Origin: a virus
Strand: one strand, 5' to 3'
Virus record (IMG/VR): IMGVR_UViG_3300043449_002716
Span: 1 to 23,162 of that record
DNA: 23,162 nucleotides
Shown here piece by piece: positions 14,101-21,013 of this stretch. Numbering within the stretch: the stretch's first letter is position 1; each line of letters starts with the position of its first letter. Position numbers and translations under genes: made by a program. The notes under the pieces were generated by a model. It did not search any database and was not told the DNA's origin. It saw only the letters and a list, made by a program, of their open reading frames with translations.

Positions 14101-14248
14101 CGAGTTGTTCCTTGCTTATTAGTCCGGACTTTAGGGCTGCTTTTAATTTACCCTTGATTTGAAGATCCGAGAATTTTCTGGTTCCATCTGGGTTTTTCTC
14201 GTTCATTAGTCCTTCGATAAAGTCTGTAATATCGCAGCCCTTGCTCAT
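2189..14248 (-). CDS. Giant (4019 aa) putative virion ejection protein with exonuclease, polymerase-like and metallopeptidase motifs
   Basis: This is one uninterrupted 12-kb frame. ATG 14248 overlaps the preceding stop (TAATG), with AAAGGA about 11 nt upstream, so translation is probably coupled. Order of parts: charged helical, coiled-coil-like region at residues 150-290; DEDDy exonuclease signature at 585-760; T7 RNA-polymerase-like motifs at 1255-1475; long helical regions; HEIAH zincin site at 2667-2671; hydrophobic segments near 3506-3540 and 3796-3831; Pro-rich tail. It closes a cassette of gp14/15/16-like genes, where T7 has gp16, so it is probably carried in the capsid and injected. 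The size recalls N4 virion RNA polymerase (about 3500 aa) and the multi-domain 'polyvalent' proteins of phages. I see no lytic transglycosylase motif. The reading frame is certain; the functions are motif-based inference. Confidence 0.9.
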   Translation of the reverse strand: MSKGCDITDFIEGLMNEKNPDGTRKFSDLQIKGKLKAALKSGLISKEQLVATTGQKDLLITDSEWDELEALNLKAANANKPLFEALTVDEVKRLVELANKARNSIGFGASGKIDNARLVSVIEEANALKPTETVELLDSLDRSIDRANRNNNKRRAAELMDLKNKLMAMNDLSSRLKIDWNGIAKTNKQIEKLLAELATIQSILEVGDRTIAQKRKELSLDILNLRNKQKAIGADASLSDEEKDKLLFKNEVEIQKLIKELSEITSDKFEKANKRLRKRLKTVKVQIQRLQDNAPNSFFNRVVLTLSGTDPNFYITSLRELKRRQTKTKDDIALVRNILDKHPDDKQYTMGDIQNLFGEDITSSRAIKHFFYEKELNDDGTPKLDSSSHPILKKKDSITKKEAEQIFIYWENYKKSKTYESSITTVEATNIRNQLLASDKKLPEEVNAMDPLPTARTRDESLVSTLGYRYNPKNIDDRVRVVQDLHSALQRLSYVTSLASFDGVLSEGMLIGILGTDAQSLLHKFDPAIADDLELDNPYVPSSETTREGRLAALQSVLGSLGYTDAEIHAMPEFTDVHYVDNFSRVVSVDLEWEPNTNNIIAASIVEFHGGKPVHSTVVYSKTGNTNFFTQEDAQDLLNTMERYQNNGFKVVGHNFLGEDSDMQKLVSVSKNTKQGLAISYRLTDTMLLSFRNSPTGNFSRRFGPSLSNLAKAFGLPGKTMSGENAYTLWKDGNLKDFEAYILEDSVKTGSILMEMVHKKGSTVEVENRGRPQSMFISDVVPMWYDTGKPESGRNPRYNGSQTIFDVQSFRNYRVENGHGMHNNLLYEAGKVRNIMVNIILSILRTDKPEEIENILRAVNAREKDVNEQIDTLLEISRLNQEAYLPVLREMRKQNGNEFILAIEDDGLGNPAQMLTKNSGEYEDAVINEFLDTLSEYNRGSKEKTLKRFANKIGFREPNTNEELFQYAKSLFEYAANKFNDRKNLKITSFGDGSFDYVPALQLGRGFAQIVLGHIEDGVKLSQSIKTPIEEIDKRRELAKESGKEIEFTSESNLVQKREFLPITKQNVSFFAPLSMYEQERAYDDFALRERYFHILNRDITDDDLNAFEQWRQTDRFVEFKNAFRAINNLKNEFRKGNISSDVLDETLVKYFGPTSTELSSMIDYSVSRKVLDYSLIDRKTKDGKETAATLKKEILENLNTLTTELEEEHKKYVKSQDFARLEQGRIQRYSTVYQVNNRDIYTRIPTIQETEEMALELALDLPSLAAIFVHDSITSGPEEKLFLNGETFWNMPEMSSGGPTGAALLSGIHPQLAWLMNNPEVTEDPELMKKMVLKSFENGREVFTKRGYSRTTYWDDNMSGLHHILMLLWSYSPGNSFSQEESILQILDNTKTGNVGKSDLTDYYIKTAEQFERALDILRENAIKAGGIDSPAVKQIEKIQRVLSSSSKTRDFFKGAVIPILYTGGYPAVLEGLRKKKEKIEDADPIAEELTEEDLQLIAKTLTTTGAVVKGRLIDEILGLDSNKISKLMELFDVGTTKLTRDVRKRWIETLGKNDDLSRNIVSIDAARAGIKLRLRYIAELTMPPKYLNDPMAAEDWIAKRVAFLENKWQDRISKAETIVRNARGGKIEIGSQDERNFHIALAGDEAAFKTQMTLIALNQMQASGLKLNSSDRDILEASVMTGRYVAPDDLMYTGHIVYTMAGIGTGSGRAQYINNYLTNLHGSRLSKATRLVFKEDGTTVDWDETVSNSAWSLVGNQFAKLPRSEAIKKIRKETMRSHLLTVATDYPPTMIGYNTALESRQNFFSEWADRTERETEWEKTQRLEDVEKLKKAYADEGRPQLTDEMIEKAIASNSTPMSKRIRTRVIAPASVSENAETIMTTSDAKGLAAFRPRLADNPFEDRIISGLYSIYQGVKKLETGVGSMQRNLQRLQEEGTTPEKTLDMENARGSMYDADQLGVYFPEMDSTILQELFGYEPTFNQRRNQLKFLLERFAVQHGLEELVKAKEYARLYQIYKIRQSFKKFSSLLSQGAMSEWEMRFLHRHFVQQVFKLTKAQRDATNSERNILDFSKAIAIDPSKFRYEDGSNMMWLDVLGVLADLGIEELGTLEFGMAPTELLTTSQDRIPASVLKSADTSVLPNVVQGRDVALILQGIFANLLVKQRVKKLVEEMKIPGVVTDPNTGYVLVSSLPVDAQRVVLEKILNDDDLIFAAAQNLGLHVTIEFVAGKNMLRFQNSKFHSIYGGGYVTPRQGLGDPSVSRTVQGEADVKFFLTPEAIKRILTGARNSNFFNRLETSVAVFKSLGGPTRVDQLRRDKYGEFLEQHLEEIAEETELLDSLHEGTLERLGTTRLKDELGLTLDLYDAEKYFLTPDDYTNMTPFMAALTLDIRVAMERAKKYPALQREFESLQRLMTLEENEEYRHQIAFIISIKNNLSREITDSELRILVSENFGTVLTDDQFETLMIKAEAVSKLIDKINHSPFKGKNKYLALAVKYTEMNLSGIGSSLKPLTDKDINSFIREVGVPSEEHTLAAQALKEVHLLSIEKLNLPEAFADIPSDDLIRIATDSTEFENAFPEGRHINNQLTELKTKGIIDDQTEMFYRFLISKLLKHNPNLAKYLSISVADLGSAKMATAVKDGDRFIININTNIMKNMGRIDQVRIFAHEIAHIARLAFIRDNGPEWRKLEALFRSQRGRNAMEGMLLLMNNNKKYIGFEDDLRYYRDNPEEFIAQWGSWMLMSETFDNVQVMKKIQSMSRDAFAASKEWERAFNHIKYEVMKISFGLAELDEVVFNDIIDITESMFGFTASSEREIFIDNENKTLMALAHYEAPISSLTGELDELNRLTEKKEALGFLPASEETTLMSLQNKFAMKNLDTNLPFNTMNVSKYYKLRRKREAEQGFSQEKPAPRFEPATGKVDISKLNPEEREEMAITALLTGMERIRNKSISTGTLGGLSRQAANKMFGERAAESFFASAASVMSGGLTQSRKTYQSDHPVARVLMHIIGEGFSIHQHQFLKDTGSRSIRENRAYAQQWAERLVYETGQLQSKTTKDEFEILMKYAFDKNVGIHAKPVGISPEKIAKADEVAFAIGANNRNMVDLIYGDGAQMFSSVPTGFNRSMLGARKTIDDENKRREYETNRQELIDAVADQIVKNVMDRQAISSSILYVSGLAPRIQVNYSQNEKGIADLSFLEELNRVKNENPATFDLIVEIAVRREVERTKKSEATVRSEIRKVLLTAPKFEFNGTGRYHSVLFNATHELYRMVDSTKNIGKLIKNINKINAGRTIPNMRSELGDRFQQEVELVINSRDPVSTDIIFNPNNREQLPAGVSNITRASTIQMQGTNQKTLKQVVAALYLSDIGDHPTYLEKNALVNTYELRENPKIARFLNNRADQMLVDIERSKGFRATSRIAIQDITGISGIDIYDLIALMRSTIQANPNDNRLRAELEELLKVIEQKLEIEQGISSRSFGEEDDYYVSWLLKWGPDITRLAYGPNLNTASLIMEGTLGVFITMRYGGNGLEFARDLFGGLFGNLGTKIDNTRNVISGEDIHRYNPRGLAINLMRGIEHSTRNARDLWHFAQDYSVDSPNGWDRFKAVMSRIHNSAFESLSASLSNQAQQILVENMNNGNLFKIRDMFNNETITNLDELKQAMNRYNIRGILPHMVYELKLVGMFEPKVIETFNFLLNNVSSSEIKNGTLDLIAANKWIESHLFTPAFVKDNFDETTAYRTVAAIYNASKAFRNIVVVENNPWDMATHNDGIRYLMNFYRQFPNMFFAQKVVRMSNKMDISTFATFLIATTILDILYNSLLLVALGALPITALLPFHEDFLFTKNPLKTMSLIASRNPIFGITGNMIGGAAMTTIEGYVNTQKYIRSKNQYQDFKRSLGKGYDEFGRDMIPMQAIETISKDPITMMYVLMTTGGNLNEQETHDFYNALINQATRFVPIFGELPVRISMNKLLLGDRPKGMGLNLESPERTQSTITPYQPKESPRREYQSPFKPIQAPSGLFNQR
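2756..2863 (-). other. Predicted membrane segment of the giant protein (residues about 3796-3831)
   Basis: A run of about 36 residues with almost no charge apart from one Asp, rich in Leu, Ile, Ala, Thr, Val and Phe, and ending in a Pro-containing turn. It is the strongest hydrophobic segment in the protein and lies about 190 residues from the C-terminus. This fits insertion into or passage through the host inner membrane during ejection. Confidence 0.6.
3626..3730 (-). other. Hydrophobic Gly/Phe-rich segment of the giant protein (residues about 3507-3541)
   Basis: Residues about 3506-3540 contain small and aromatic hydrophobic residues with several Gly (a 'LGVFITM' core, later 'LFGGLFGNLG'). 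It could be an amphipathic or membrane-active segment suited to crossing the envelope; the single arginines make a plain transmembrane helix uncertain. Confidence 0.35.
6044..6286 (-). other. Zincin-like metallopeptidase site in the giant protein (residues 2655-2735)
   Basis: H2667-E-I-A-H2671 is preceded by a hydrophobic strand and a polar N-rich segment, and followed about 58-60 residues later by 'NPEEFIAQW', where E2729 or E2730 could be the third zinc ligand. HExxH plus a downstream E-F/A-x2 helix is the arrangement in many phage- and plasmid-borne metallopeptidase domains of polyvalent proteins. It may process the giant protein itself or cleave a host protein. Confidence 0.6.
9824..10486 (-). 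other. Single-subunit RNA-polymerase-like palm motifs in the giant protein, apparent order C-A-B
   Basis: Motif A: 'WDDNMSGLHH' (D1356) aligns with T7 RNAP 'FDGSCSGIQH' (D537), including S1360-G1361 and the final His. Motif B: R1451-x3-K1455-x7-Y1463 then T-G matches T7 R627-x3-K631-x7-Y639-G. The D-to-K distance is 99 residues against 94 in T7, and the segment between shows a similar 'D-x-Y-x3-A' helix. G1361 sits where T7 has G542 and DNA polymerases have a steric-gate Glu, so ribonucleotide use is suggested. 'AAIFVHDSITSGP' (D1272) resembles T7 motif C 'FALIHDSFGTIP' but lies 84 residues before motif A. No equally good motif C follows motif B. Confidence 0.6.
11969..12496 (-). other. DEDDy-type 3'-5' exonuclease signature in the giant protein (residues 585-760)
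   Basis: Exo I: D590-L-E592 at the end of a hydrophobic strand. Exo II: 'VVGHNFLGEDSDMQKL' with N655 and D660 or D662, followed by 'LTDTML' (D685), as in proofreading domains. Then 'SLSNLAKAFGL', a typical helix of DnaQ-fold enzymes. Exo III: Y741-x3-D745. All four acidic positions and the Tyr of the DEDDy subgroup are present, so activity is plausible. Substrate (DNA or RNA) cannot be read from the motifs. Confidence 0.75.
13379..13801 (-). other. Charged coiled-coil-like region of the giant protein (residues about 150-290)
   Basis: Long Lys/Glu/Arg-rich helical stretch with regularly spaced Leu and Ile and no Pro. It probably mediates self-association or contacts with other ejected proteins. 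Confidence 0.5.
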
Positions 14249-17070
14249 TATGGATTGTCCTTTCTATAACAGGTTCTATTTCTTAGATCGTTTATTTCTT
14301 CTTCAGTTAAATTCTCATCAGCAGTAGTATCTTCTTTTCCACTTAAAAGATCATTAACTAATTTACTTATGTCTGTTTCTTGGGTTATTGATTCAATAGG
14401 TTTTGTTTCTTTAGGAGAACTGGTCATTGTAATATCTCCTTTAATCCTACTAACAACGTATTCTCGTTCTAACATTAAATCTAAATCAAGAGCTTTAATT
14501 CTTAATTCACCTTTAGAATCTTTATATGTGCTAAGAACCCTAACTGTACGTTTTTGATTTGCCCTTGATCCCGAAGAATATACAAATTCAAGTTCAGTAC
14601 CTTCTGCAAGGGAATCTATATCTTTAAGTGTAAGTAATGTACGGTCTGTTGGAGTAGCATCAAGATCTTCTTTTGTAATTTTTCCAGGTACAACACCATC
14701 TAAAGGTAGATTACCTATACCAATAGACTTTGTTTCACCATCCTTTAAAGAACTTTTTTCTTCTTCGACAACACTTTGGATTAGTTTTTCGTCATCCTTG
14801 GAAAATGAAGTATTGAATACAGTCATAACTTCATCTGAAGATTTAGCACCAAGTTTTACAACAAAGTTTTGAATCTTAGTGTCAATTTCTGTAGCAATTT
14901 CTTCAATGTCTTGTTCTGTCATATCAGAAGCGGAAAGGTCTTTACCATCTTTGTTTTTGGTATTTCCAAGTTTTTTTTGCTTGGATATCCAGGTTGATTC
15001 TATAAGCTTTGTTTTTAAAGCTTCGTTGTTTCCTGCTTCGTGCATTCCCGTTAGGAACAATAGACCTTCGATATCATCTCCAGTAAGGTTTGACTTACCT
15101 GTTACAGAATCTGTGGTTTGTGATAAAGCAATATCAATTCTCCGAAGCAACTCTACTCGACTTGCAAAATTTTTTTCTGGGTTTTGTCGAGACATAACTC
15201 CAATTACATCAGATAGGATAGGATCTTTACTTACATCCGATTCTAGAATATTTCCTAAGTTAGTAGAATTTTCTATTCTAGTCACCAAAGCAGTTAATCT
15301 TAGTTCTGTTTCAATGGAGTTTTGATAATCATCGAAGTCTACGTTATCAGGAATACCCATTATCATGGATGTTGCCATTCTAATATTAGACTTTTGTTTT
15401 GTAGACAGGTTGGGAGTAACTGAAGATACAAGATTTGCTTTGGCTTGTCCAATTTTCTTTGTTATAAAAAGACCAGCTTTGGTGGTAGACAGGCTTTCTG
15501 CTGATCGCCCAGCAAATCGAATTGGTCCTCCAAGAGCAAGTCCACCAATACCTTCTTCCAACATGTTATAAGCCAGATCAGACATACTAAATCTAGTTGC
15601 AAAATCATTTTCCATCGCTTCAATTTGAGATACTGTACTTTCAACAGCACCCTGTGCTGCTTCACCTATGAATTGCTTTACTCCATAAGTTAGCACTTTT
15701 TTTGTTCTACTTGCGTCTTTTGCAGTAGTAAACAGCTTTTTAGTAATACCAGTAGAATCAAAGATTGTATCGGTTATATTGCTTGGAAGAAACTTCTTTG
15801 TTTTCCAAATAGCCTTGTTAACTTGTGCTGCTTTTGCTGATAGTTTTGCGATTGTTTGGAATTTATCATATGTTTTAAAAACCCGGCGACCAATTGTTAT
15901 TGGTTTTAGTAGTGTAGAAACTCCTCCAGCTATTGCAGATGGTACTCCAACTACTCCACCTACAACAGTTCCGCTTATGGCTAATCCACCACCAATGGCT
16001 ATTAACTCAGAAAAATTATCATTACTGTTAAATGAATCTCGGATTAGTGGCCAAGCCATTGTTCCTACAAAGTTTTTAAATCCACCAGTGCTTTTTTCGT
16101 ATTGAACCATAAAAGAAGTAAAAGCAAACTGATCAATTGCATCTGCAATAAAGAATTTAAACTGCAGTGGATTTTTTCCTAACTCTTCTAGTCTACTTTC
16201 GTCTATCTGCATTTCGTTAAATAGTAGATTGGCGAGTCTAGGATCTGTAGTCTTGATTTCTTCGATTGCTTGCTTAGCACTCCATTTTACTGTTTTGCCA
16301 GTCTTTGGATCCGTAAATTCAGGAACAGGAGCATCTTCAAGAACATCAAGAATTGTTCTTCCAAAGTAAGCACTTAAAGGAACAGACCCCTTAAGGTTAA
16401 ATGCTGTAGGTGTAGACTGAATCCACGCATCTAGTTCTTTCTGGACTGTTTCATCCTCTTTGAACATTTGAGCTAACCAAGGATTCTTTGATACTACATT
16501 TTGCCACAGTTCTCCTTGTATACCGCCTCTAGCCCGTATAGCGGCAAAGTGGTTACTCTGGGCATTTCTTCCCAGTAACTCGGTAAACTGGGGAGCAGAG
16601 GCTTCCTTATTAAGAAGAAAACCCCAGGTTGATCCACCGGAAAACGTGAACTCATCCACAGCTTGAGAACCCATTGTTTTAATCAAATCATTTGGCCTAA
16701 AGAATGAATACCCTTCAGGAGCCACGGTAATACTAAGTAATGGGGTGTCTGATCTATCAATTCTCCAGCTATCTATAACAGCATCTATATTATTTGGTTT
16801 AGCTCCACTGCTACTTCTAATCCAATCTTCTTGTAATCTATAGTATTCACCCAATGATTCGTTGTAGTTATGTTCAATTGAACTACGCTGAATAAAGGAT
16901 TCTCCCTCTTGAGTATTACTAATAAACTCAAAAAACCGAGAGTTACTTTCCTCTCTTTCCTCTTCTGTCATTCCTAGGTTAGGAATATAAGAAGGTGCTT
17001 GTTTTGTTTTTGTAGAATCGGATTCAAAAAGTCGGGGAAAGACTGAATTATAATCAAATAGTTGAGACAT
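14248..17070 (-). CDS. Putative internal virion / ejection protein (940 aa)
   Basis: The frame could start at TTG 17100, overlapping the upstream gene, but ATG 17070 has AAAGGA 7 nt before it and leaves an 11-nt gap after the upstream stop, so ATG 17070 is chosen. Residues 1-340 are mixed and Trp/Phe-rich. Residues about 356-388 are a Gly/Ala/Val/Ile stretch with many GG and GxxxG steps, a likely membrane-inserting segment; a second Gly-rich amphipathic patch lies near residues 505-520. The last third is acidic and Lys/Glu-rich, with predicted disorder before the end. No transglycosylase or other enzyme motif is visible. Its place between a large gp15-like gene and the giant gene suggests a component of the ejected channel through the cell envelope. 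Family not recognised. Confidence 0.7.
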   Translation of the reverse strand: MSQLFDYNSVFPRLFESDSTKTKQAPSYIPNLGMTEEEREESNSRFFEFISNTQEGESFIQRSSIEHNYNESLGEYYRLQEDWIRSSSGAKPNNIDAVIDSWRIDRSDTPLLSITVAPEGYSFFRPNDLIKTMGSQAVDEFTFSGGSTWGFLLNKEASAPQFTELLGRNAQSNHFAAIRARGGIQGELWQNVVSKNPWLAQMFKEDETVQKELDAWIQSTPTAFNLKGSVPLSAYFGRTILDVLEDAPVPEFTDPKTGKTVKWSAKQAIEEIKTTDPRLANLLFNEMQIDESRLEELGKNPLQFKFFIADAIDQFAFTSFMVQYEKSTGGFKNFVGTMAWPLIRDSFNSNDNFSELIAIGGGLAISGTVVGGVVGVPSAIAGGVSTLLKPITIGRRVFKTYDKFQTIAKLSAKAAQVNKAIWKTKKFLPSNITDTIFDSTGITKKLFTTAKDASRTKKVLTYGVKQFIGEAAQGAVESTVSQIEAMENDFATRFSMSDLAYNMLEEGIGGLALGGPIRFAGRSAESLSTTKAGLFITKKIGQAKANLVSSVTPNLSTKQKSNIRMATSMIMGIPDNVDFDDYQNSIETELRLTALVTRIENSTNLGNILESDVSKDPILSDVIGVMSRQNPEKNFASRVELLRRIDIALSQTTDSVTGKSNLTGDDIEGLLFLTGMHEAGNNEALKTKLIESTWISKQKKLGNTKNKDGKDLSASDMTEQDIEEIATEIDTKIQNFVVKLGAKSSDEVMTVFNTSFSKDDEKLIQSVVEEEKSSLKDGETKSIGIGNLPLDGVVPGKITKEDLDATPTDRTLLTLKDIDSLAEGTELEFVYSSGSRANQKRTVRVLSTYKDSKGELRIKALDLDLMLEREYVVSRIKGDITMTSSPKETKPIESITQETDISKLVNDLLSGKEDTTADENLTEEEINDLRNRTCYRKDNP

Positions 17071-17077
17071 AGTATAA

Positions 17078-17083
17078 TCCTTT
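17078..17083 (-). promoter_or_regulatory. Ribosome binding site that decides the 940-aa protein start
   Basis: AAAGGA on the minus strand, overlapping the stop codon of the upstream gene and 7 nt before ATG 17070. It favours that ATG over the TTG at 17100. Confidence 0.7.
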
Positions 17084-20000
17084 AGATAGGACTTCCCCAA
17101 AAAGTATGTGGACTTAAGCCGCGTGGAGGAGGGTTGAATTTAGTAAAGTTAAAGTCATTTTTTAGTTTTCTTTCCCTTTCAAAAGGATTAAAGAAATAAC
17201 TATCTGTTATGATAACAAAAGGTCGTCCCTGCATATCCACATTTGAAAAAGACCAAGTTGGTAATCCAGATTCTCTACTTAAAGTATTAACTGGATTTTG
17301 AACTAAGGTACTTGTGCCTCTTTCTCTACTTCGAAATCTACTAAATTCCCGTTCATTGAGCAATAGAGTGGATCCTCCACTTGCTTTGTGGATATTGTGG
17401 AAAGTCTCTAGCCAGCCATGTAATGATTGGGTTTTACTAAAGTCTGAAGATCCTGTATCCAACATTTTTTTAAGTGTCTGTTTTGCTATGTTTCGTTGGA
17501 CAGTGTTGTTGGTTGGAGCCGTATAACTGTCTGGAAGGAATATATCCTCAACCTTATATATCCCATGTTGTTCAGCCCATGGTCGTACTAAATCAAATAG
17601 TGTTCTAGTATCCTTAACTGGTGGTGAGTCTAGTACATAGGAACCAACCCTCCACATGGTTCCATTTCTTGTTGAACCATCTTTTAATTGTTCTGGGGGA
17701 TAAGTTCGTTCCAGTTGAGTAGTTGTTTGACTGTAGTTCCCGGCAAATACATTCTTCTCCGCAAGGAAAAATGGAGCTGTATTGGTGTAACTATTGGAAT
17801 CGGAATCACCTTGTATGCTTTGAATACTAGTAATCATCATTTCCGTTTGTTCTTCACCATTAACTTCAACTCTTTTAAAACCATCCACAGCCCTAAAGCC
17901 ATTGACAGGACTTATTCCAATTTTATCTTTCCTCTGTGCGTTTGAAACTACAGGATAGTTGTCTACATCCAGCGATGTTTCTAGTAACTCAAAGAAAAAA
18001 TTTAACTTTTCTTCTGGTTTTATGTTTAATTTGGGATTATTGATTCCATTGGATGGATTAAAAATTACCCCTAATGTCATTATTAGTTTATTTGGATCCC
18101 TCTCATATACATCCTGAAGAATAATAGCACCATTTTTAATAACCTCAGCATCACTTAAGGTCATAGCAATGAATGGATCAATAGTTTCAATAAGCCTCTT
18201 TCTCATTACATCTGCTAGTGTTTTTGTATTTACATCACCTAATCCAGCTTTTGCTAAAGCAACTACTAATAGTTCGGGTTTCCAATTTACATCGGTTGGT
18301 TTAGCACCAGCTACTAAGAATCCAGTTGCTGTCTGTCTAGGTTGAAATCCAAAAGCTGAAGCTACTTCTAAAGGGGTTTTATCTGAAAGCACCAGTTGTT
18401 GGCCTTGCATTGTTTCACCTACTGCAGGGAGGTTTCGTGTCCGTAGATGATTTTCTGCCAAACCGCCAATAAGAATTTTAAGTTGATTTATTTCTTCTGT
18501 TCGTTTTGGATCATTTAAGGCTCTTAACATATCTTCTGGATTTGTTTCTTCTGCCCAGTTTCCAGCTAATATAGCTCTCGTTGATAAAGCATCTGCTCCT
18601 TTGAAGATTGCAACATTACCAGAATCAGATGCTCTTTTGTATTCTCTAGCTAATAAAGCAAGTGCTGTTAAATCGTATTTAGCCTGCTCTGATCCCCAGT
18701 AATCTATATTGGAATTTTGCGAACCTTCGCCTATCCTATCTAAAACGGTTTCAAACTGTACTTTTAACCATCCTTGTGATTCTGCGGTAGCATCTGGCTC
18801 GACGGATCTCTTGGCAAGGTAGGATATAGCTATAAAGTTTGTCCTAGCAGCATCACTCCAACTACCATCAGAATTAACAATATTTGTTGGGCGTGATTCA
18901 AAGTTTGCTTTTCTTTTGCCACTTACTATGTCATTTGCTGCATCAGCAGATTTTCTTAATAGTGGTTCAACAGGTTCTTTTTTACCAGAAGGGTTTGGAA
19001 TAGTCATTCCAACATCCGTTAGAGCAGCCCGTGTTTGTTGTCCCATACGAAAAAAATCCGGTAACTGTGGATTAGCGTTTTCCATGTCTCTTAGGGTTTG
19101 TAAATTTTCTTGGTTTTTTGGATTACTTATAGCAAGATCTCTACGATATATATATTCATCCATTAGTGCATTAAACGGTTGGTTGCTGTCTGTAGTATAC
19201 TGAGTTCCGTTTACTATACTAATATCATATGTTGGTTTTCCTTCCTTATTTTGTGGAGAAAAACTTGCAGATGAATTAATGTTTGAAGGATTTAGCTCAT
19301 AGTTTTTTCTATCAGAGTCTTTTCCACTTTGGATTCTATTCTGTTGCTGGGTAACTTGCCCAGTTAGTTCTAAATAAACATTCTGCAGTGTTGCCATTGA
19401 ATCGAAATTATCAGAATCAAATCCACGTTCTCCTAGGATTTTTTTCTCATCGCTAGTAAGATTATCATGCCACTCTGTTACACTACCATAGTTGGAAAGT
19501 TCTTTTATTCTTTCTTTTGAAATTCCGGTATACTTTTCTATATCCCCTAGAATTTCTTCCTTTTGTTTATCAAGGGTTGTTAGATCGCTAATGACACTAA
19601 AATTTTTTATTCTTGTTCCAAAATTTTGAACCCTATTGCTAAAGTCTCTCTTAAAATCTTCTTGCACTACTTTACTCTTTAATAGAGATACTTTTGCAAC
19701 ATCCAAAAAATTTCCACCTATTGCTGAATTAATTTTTTCTACAGCCTGTGGATTTTTTTTAGCCCAATCTTCAAGTAATCCGTAAACATCCATGGCTTTT
19801 TCATGTGCTGTTTTATCGCCCCATCCAGGAAATCTAGATTCTAAATAGGTTGATTGACGTTCGTTTGTTAGTTCACTATACAGTGTCTCTACAGCTTTAG
19901 TAACTGTACTTTGTTTTTTATCCAATGGAGCACTTACAAACTGAAGATGAACCCAAGACGAAATGTATTCAGGTAAAGCTTCAAGTTTGTTTGTAGCGGT

Positions 20001-21011
20001 AGTAAAAGATGTTTCTCCAATTATCAGTTGGTTTAGTCTTGTCTTTTCAACCTCAGCTCGTTGCATGTCTACCGCTCTAGAGAAAATTTGTTCTGCTTTT
20101 TTAGCAGCAATTTCTGGAAGAGATTTAGCTAAGGCTAAGTAAACGTCTTTTGGGGTATCAGATGAAAGGCCATCTATCAAGTCCTTTTGCATCCTATCCA
20201 ACATAAACTTGTTAAACGTTTCCAGATTTGGAGCCATTCGTGCTTGGTTACTTAACTCCTGAAAAACCTTAAACTCTTCGTTTAATTCTGGGTTTCCGGA
20301 AATTATTTCAGCTAGTTGTTCCTGGGTTGGAACTCGATATGCAGATTCAACCGATACACCAAGATTAGTCAGTGCAGCATCTACCTGGAACTTAATAAGG
20401 TTGGATTTATTCTCAAATGTTTTGATTCTAAACCAATCATTGTTCTGAGCAGTAGGGTGTCGGGTAAGGTATTCATTGTGAAATACCTCCATAAGTTCTG
20501 GACTAGCTCCTCGGTCTAGGTTTTCCTTCCTATTTAAGAATTCAACAAATTCTTTTCTATATCTCTTTTCTTCAAAAGCATCTCGACCTTCGTCAGAAAG
20601 CCATTTCTTAGAAGCCTGCAACGAAAATCTTTCCTGCCAAGATGTACCTAACACAGGAGTTCTTATTGTCTCAAGCACGGAATCTAACTGGGAAAACTTT
20701 TCTTCGGGAGAAAGATTAGACTGGTCAATCTTATCGAATTCAATTTCGGCTTTGGATATCTTTTCCTTTTCAATCTGTGAACTTATATCGGAAAATATGT
20801 TTATTCCCTTTTGAACTCCACCAGCAATTTCAGCTAAGGCCCCGTATAGAGCTGCTTCTCCTGATGGTCCGACATTCTTAGCAACCTCCCCAAGTTGAAC
20901 TCCTCCACCAATAAACTGCGCTTGATTGTAGTCTGGTTGAGAAGCCACGGGATTAATGTCTGGTTGAACTGGATTAATCGTTAAGAAATTTCTTGAATCT
21001 ACTCTAGACAT
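17082..21011 (-). CDS. Putative internal virion protein, T7 gp15-like position (1309 aa)
   Basis: ATG 21011 follows GGAGGT at an 8-nt spacing, and the upstream gene stops 2 nt before it. The protein is long, soluble-looking and mostly helical, with many charged heptad-like stretches in residues 80-700 and a more beta-like, Asn/Thr/Pro-rich last third. There is no signal peptide, membrane helix or recognisable catalytic motif. In T7-like phages the gene after gp14 encodes gp15, a large helical core protein that is ejected and forms part of the periplasmic tube. Position and composition fit this role, but at 1309 residues it is much longer than T7 gp15 (747) and close to T7 gp16 (1318), which normally bears a transglycosylase that I cannot find here. 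Assignment rests on gene order. Confidence 0.7.
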   Translation of the reverse strand: MSRVDSRNFLTINPVQPDINPVASQPDYNQAQFIGGGVQLGEVAKNVGPSGEAALYGALAEIAGGVQKGINIFSDISSQIEKEKISKAEIEFDKIDQSNLSPEEKFSQLDSVLETIRTPVLGTSWQERFSLQASKKWLSDEGRDAFEEKRYRKEFVEFLNRKENLDRGASPELMEVFHNEYLTRHPTAQNNDWFRIKTFENKSNLIKFQVDAALTNLGVSVESAYRVPTQEQLAEIISGNPELNEEFKVFQELSNQARMAPNLETFNKFMLDRMQKDLIDGLSSDTPKDVYLALAKSLPEIAAKKAEQIFSRAVDMQRAEVEKTRLNQLIIGETSFTTATNKLEALPEYISSWVHLQFVSAPLDKKQSTVTKAVETLYSELTNERQSTYLESRFPGWGDKTAHEKAMDVYGLLEDWAKKNPQAVEKINSAIGGNFLDVAKVSLLKSKVVQEDFKRDFSNRVQNFGTRIKNFSVISDLTTLDKQKEEILGDIEKYTGISKERIKELSNYGSVTEWHDNLTSDEKKILGERGFDSDNFDSMATLQNVYLELTGQVTQQQNRIQSGKDSDRKNYELNPSNINSSASFSPQNKEGKPTYDISIVNGTQYTTDSNQPFNALMDEYIYRRDLAISNPKNQENLQTLRDMENANPQLPDFFRMGQQTRAALTDVGMTIPNPSGKKEPVEPLLRKSADAANDIVSGKRKANFESRPTNIVNSDGSWSDAARTNFIAISYLAKRSVEPDATAESQGWLKVQFETVLDRIGEGSQNSNIDYWGSEQAKYDLTALALLAREYKRASDSGNVAIFKGADALSTRAILAGNWAEETNPEDMLRALNDPKRTEEINQLKILIGGLAENHLRTRNLPAVGETMQGQQLVLSDKTPLEVASAFGFQPRQTATGFLVAGAKPTDVNWKPELLVVALAKAGLGDVNTKTLADVMRKRLIETIDPFIAMTLSDAEVIKNGAIILQDVYERDPNKLIMTLGVIFNPSNGINNPKLNIKPEEKLNFFFELLETSLDVDNYPVVSNAQRKDKIGISPVNGFRAVDGFKRVEVNGEEQTEMMITSIQSIQGDSDSNSYTNTAPFFLAEKNVFAGNYSQTTTQLERTYPPEQLKDGSTRNGTMWRVGSYVLDSPPVKDTRTLFDLVRPWAEQHGIYKVEDIFLPDSYTAPTNNTVQRNIAKQTLKKMLDTGSSDFSKTQSLHGWLETFHNIHKASGGSTLLLNEREFSRFRSRERGTSTLVQNPVNTLSRESGLPTWSFSNVDMQGRPFVIITDSYFFNPFERERKLKNDFNFTKFNPPPRGLSPHTFWGSPI

Positions 21012-21013
21012 TA

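Noticed and set aside
2189-14248. Direct homologue of N4 virion RNA polymerase
   Set aside because: Size and likely packaging agree, but gene order and overall sequence are not recognisably N4, and an exonuclease plus a C-A-B motif order would not fit. Only a functional analogy is kept.
17071-17100. TTG start extending the 940-aa protein by 10 residues
   Set aside because: It overlaps the upstream gene; the ATG at 17070 has a well-spaced AAAGGA.
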